NCBI RefSeq assembly: GCF_000220395.1
Contig: NW_004087561.1
Location: 1-21,078, forward strand
From: Ichthyophthirius multifiliis
Taxonomy: Eukaryota; Ciliophora; Oligohymenophorea; Hymenostomatida
Direction: 5' to 3'
DNA length: 21,078 bases
This document shows, in pieces, positions 21,059 through 21,078 of this stretch; within the stretch, counting starts at the first letter, position 1, and every line of letters starts with the position of its first letter. Below the pieces are notes generated by a model. The model was not told the origin of the DNA, ran no database searches, and saw nothing but the letters and a program-made list of their open reading frames with translations. The translations under genes and the position numbers were made by a program.

Positions 21059-21078
21059 TTAATAAATAAATAAATAAT
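20022..21078 (+). CDS. Kinesin-like motor protein with degenerate nucleotide-binding motifs, partial (3' end beyond window)
   Basis: Exons: 20022-20524, 20570-20799 and 20840-20987; introns are 45 and 40 bp, and a third intron begins at 20988 and runs off the window. About 295 residues are seen. Kinesin landmarks occur in order. Beta-strand 1 is KKFIIVARINPS (3-14; consensus V-x-R-x-x-P). Next is FDLTFCQETKQIDFYNKLF, then an N-G-x-x-x-x-A-F strand leading to the P-loop position, GEKSFSGRKYT (164-174). After that come GILLRA and VVEIFVIFNE (consensus S-x-x-E-I-Y-N-E), and the switch I position, ENQQNDFQNKSILF (274-287). The usual P-loop GQTGSGKT is changed: Lys is replaced by Arg and the following Thr by Lys. 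The usual switch I N-x-x-S-S-R-S-H is absent. About 60 extra residues separate strand 1 from the P-loop. It may bind microtubules without normal ATP hydrolysis; that is inference. Start: first ATG, two codons before the strand-1 lysines. Confidence 0.8.
21008..21055. repeat. (TA)n dinucleotide run
   Basis: An almost perfect TA run of about 24 units at the right edge. It follows a GTATTT donor at 20988, so it most likely lies in an intron of the kinesin-like gene. It may also be where the assembly became difficult. Confidence 0.85.

Overview
The window is about 85% A+T by eye and codes in the ciliate nuclear code. In every gene that can be read, in-frame TAA and TAG stand where relatives have glutamine or a variable polar residue, and TGA is the only stop. 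Genes are split by short GT-AG introns, mostly 40-95 bp and almost pure A/T, with starts preceded by A-runs. This fits an oligohymenophorean ciliate; the extreme A+T suggests something like Ichthyophthirius rather than Paramecium, but the species is inference. No telomere repeat, tRNA, rRNA, transposon or CRISPR array was seen.

When TAA/TAG are read as Gln and introns removed, at least eight genes become readable, and two more are proposed with less certainty. Left part, minus strand: a SUMO gene (300-779, four exons, 95 aa) and a plant/protist-type phosphofructokinase (2831-4867, six exons, 555 aa), separated by 2 kb of gene-less A/T. A small prefoldin-like gene resembling PDRG1 (6470-7065, minus, four exons, 131 aa) lies divergent, over a 198-bp gap with a large A/T palindrome, from a long intron-less Gln/Asn-rich ORF (7264-9000, plus, 578 aa).

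Middle part, plus strand: an acidic/coiled-coil protein (9255-10379) and a B-box-like zinc-finger coiled-coil protein cut into many tiny exons (10463-13236, partly unresolved).

Right part: a protein with G-Y-x-G-[FH]-x-P motifs like ciliary microtubule inner proteins (13835-15001, plus, 338 aa). It converges on a long coiled-coil protein with a C-terminal C-x2-C-D module like the QRICH2/DUF4795 family (15239-17990, minus, seven exons), which carries a one-base frame break in an Asn tract. Then come a weakly supported gene (18774-19612, plus) and the start of a kinesin-like gene (20022 to the right edge, plus) whose P-loop and switch I lack the usual catalytic residues. Three neighbours on the right thus have plausible cilium/axoneme or microtubule roles; the left holds housekeeping genes (SUMO conjugation, glycolysis, prefoldin-like chaperone). 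No operon logic is expected; each gene appears to have its own promoter.
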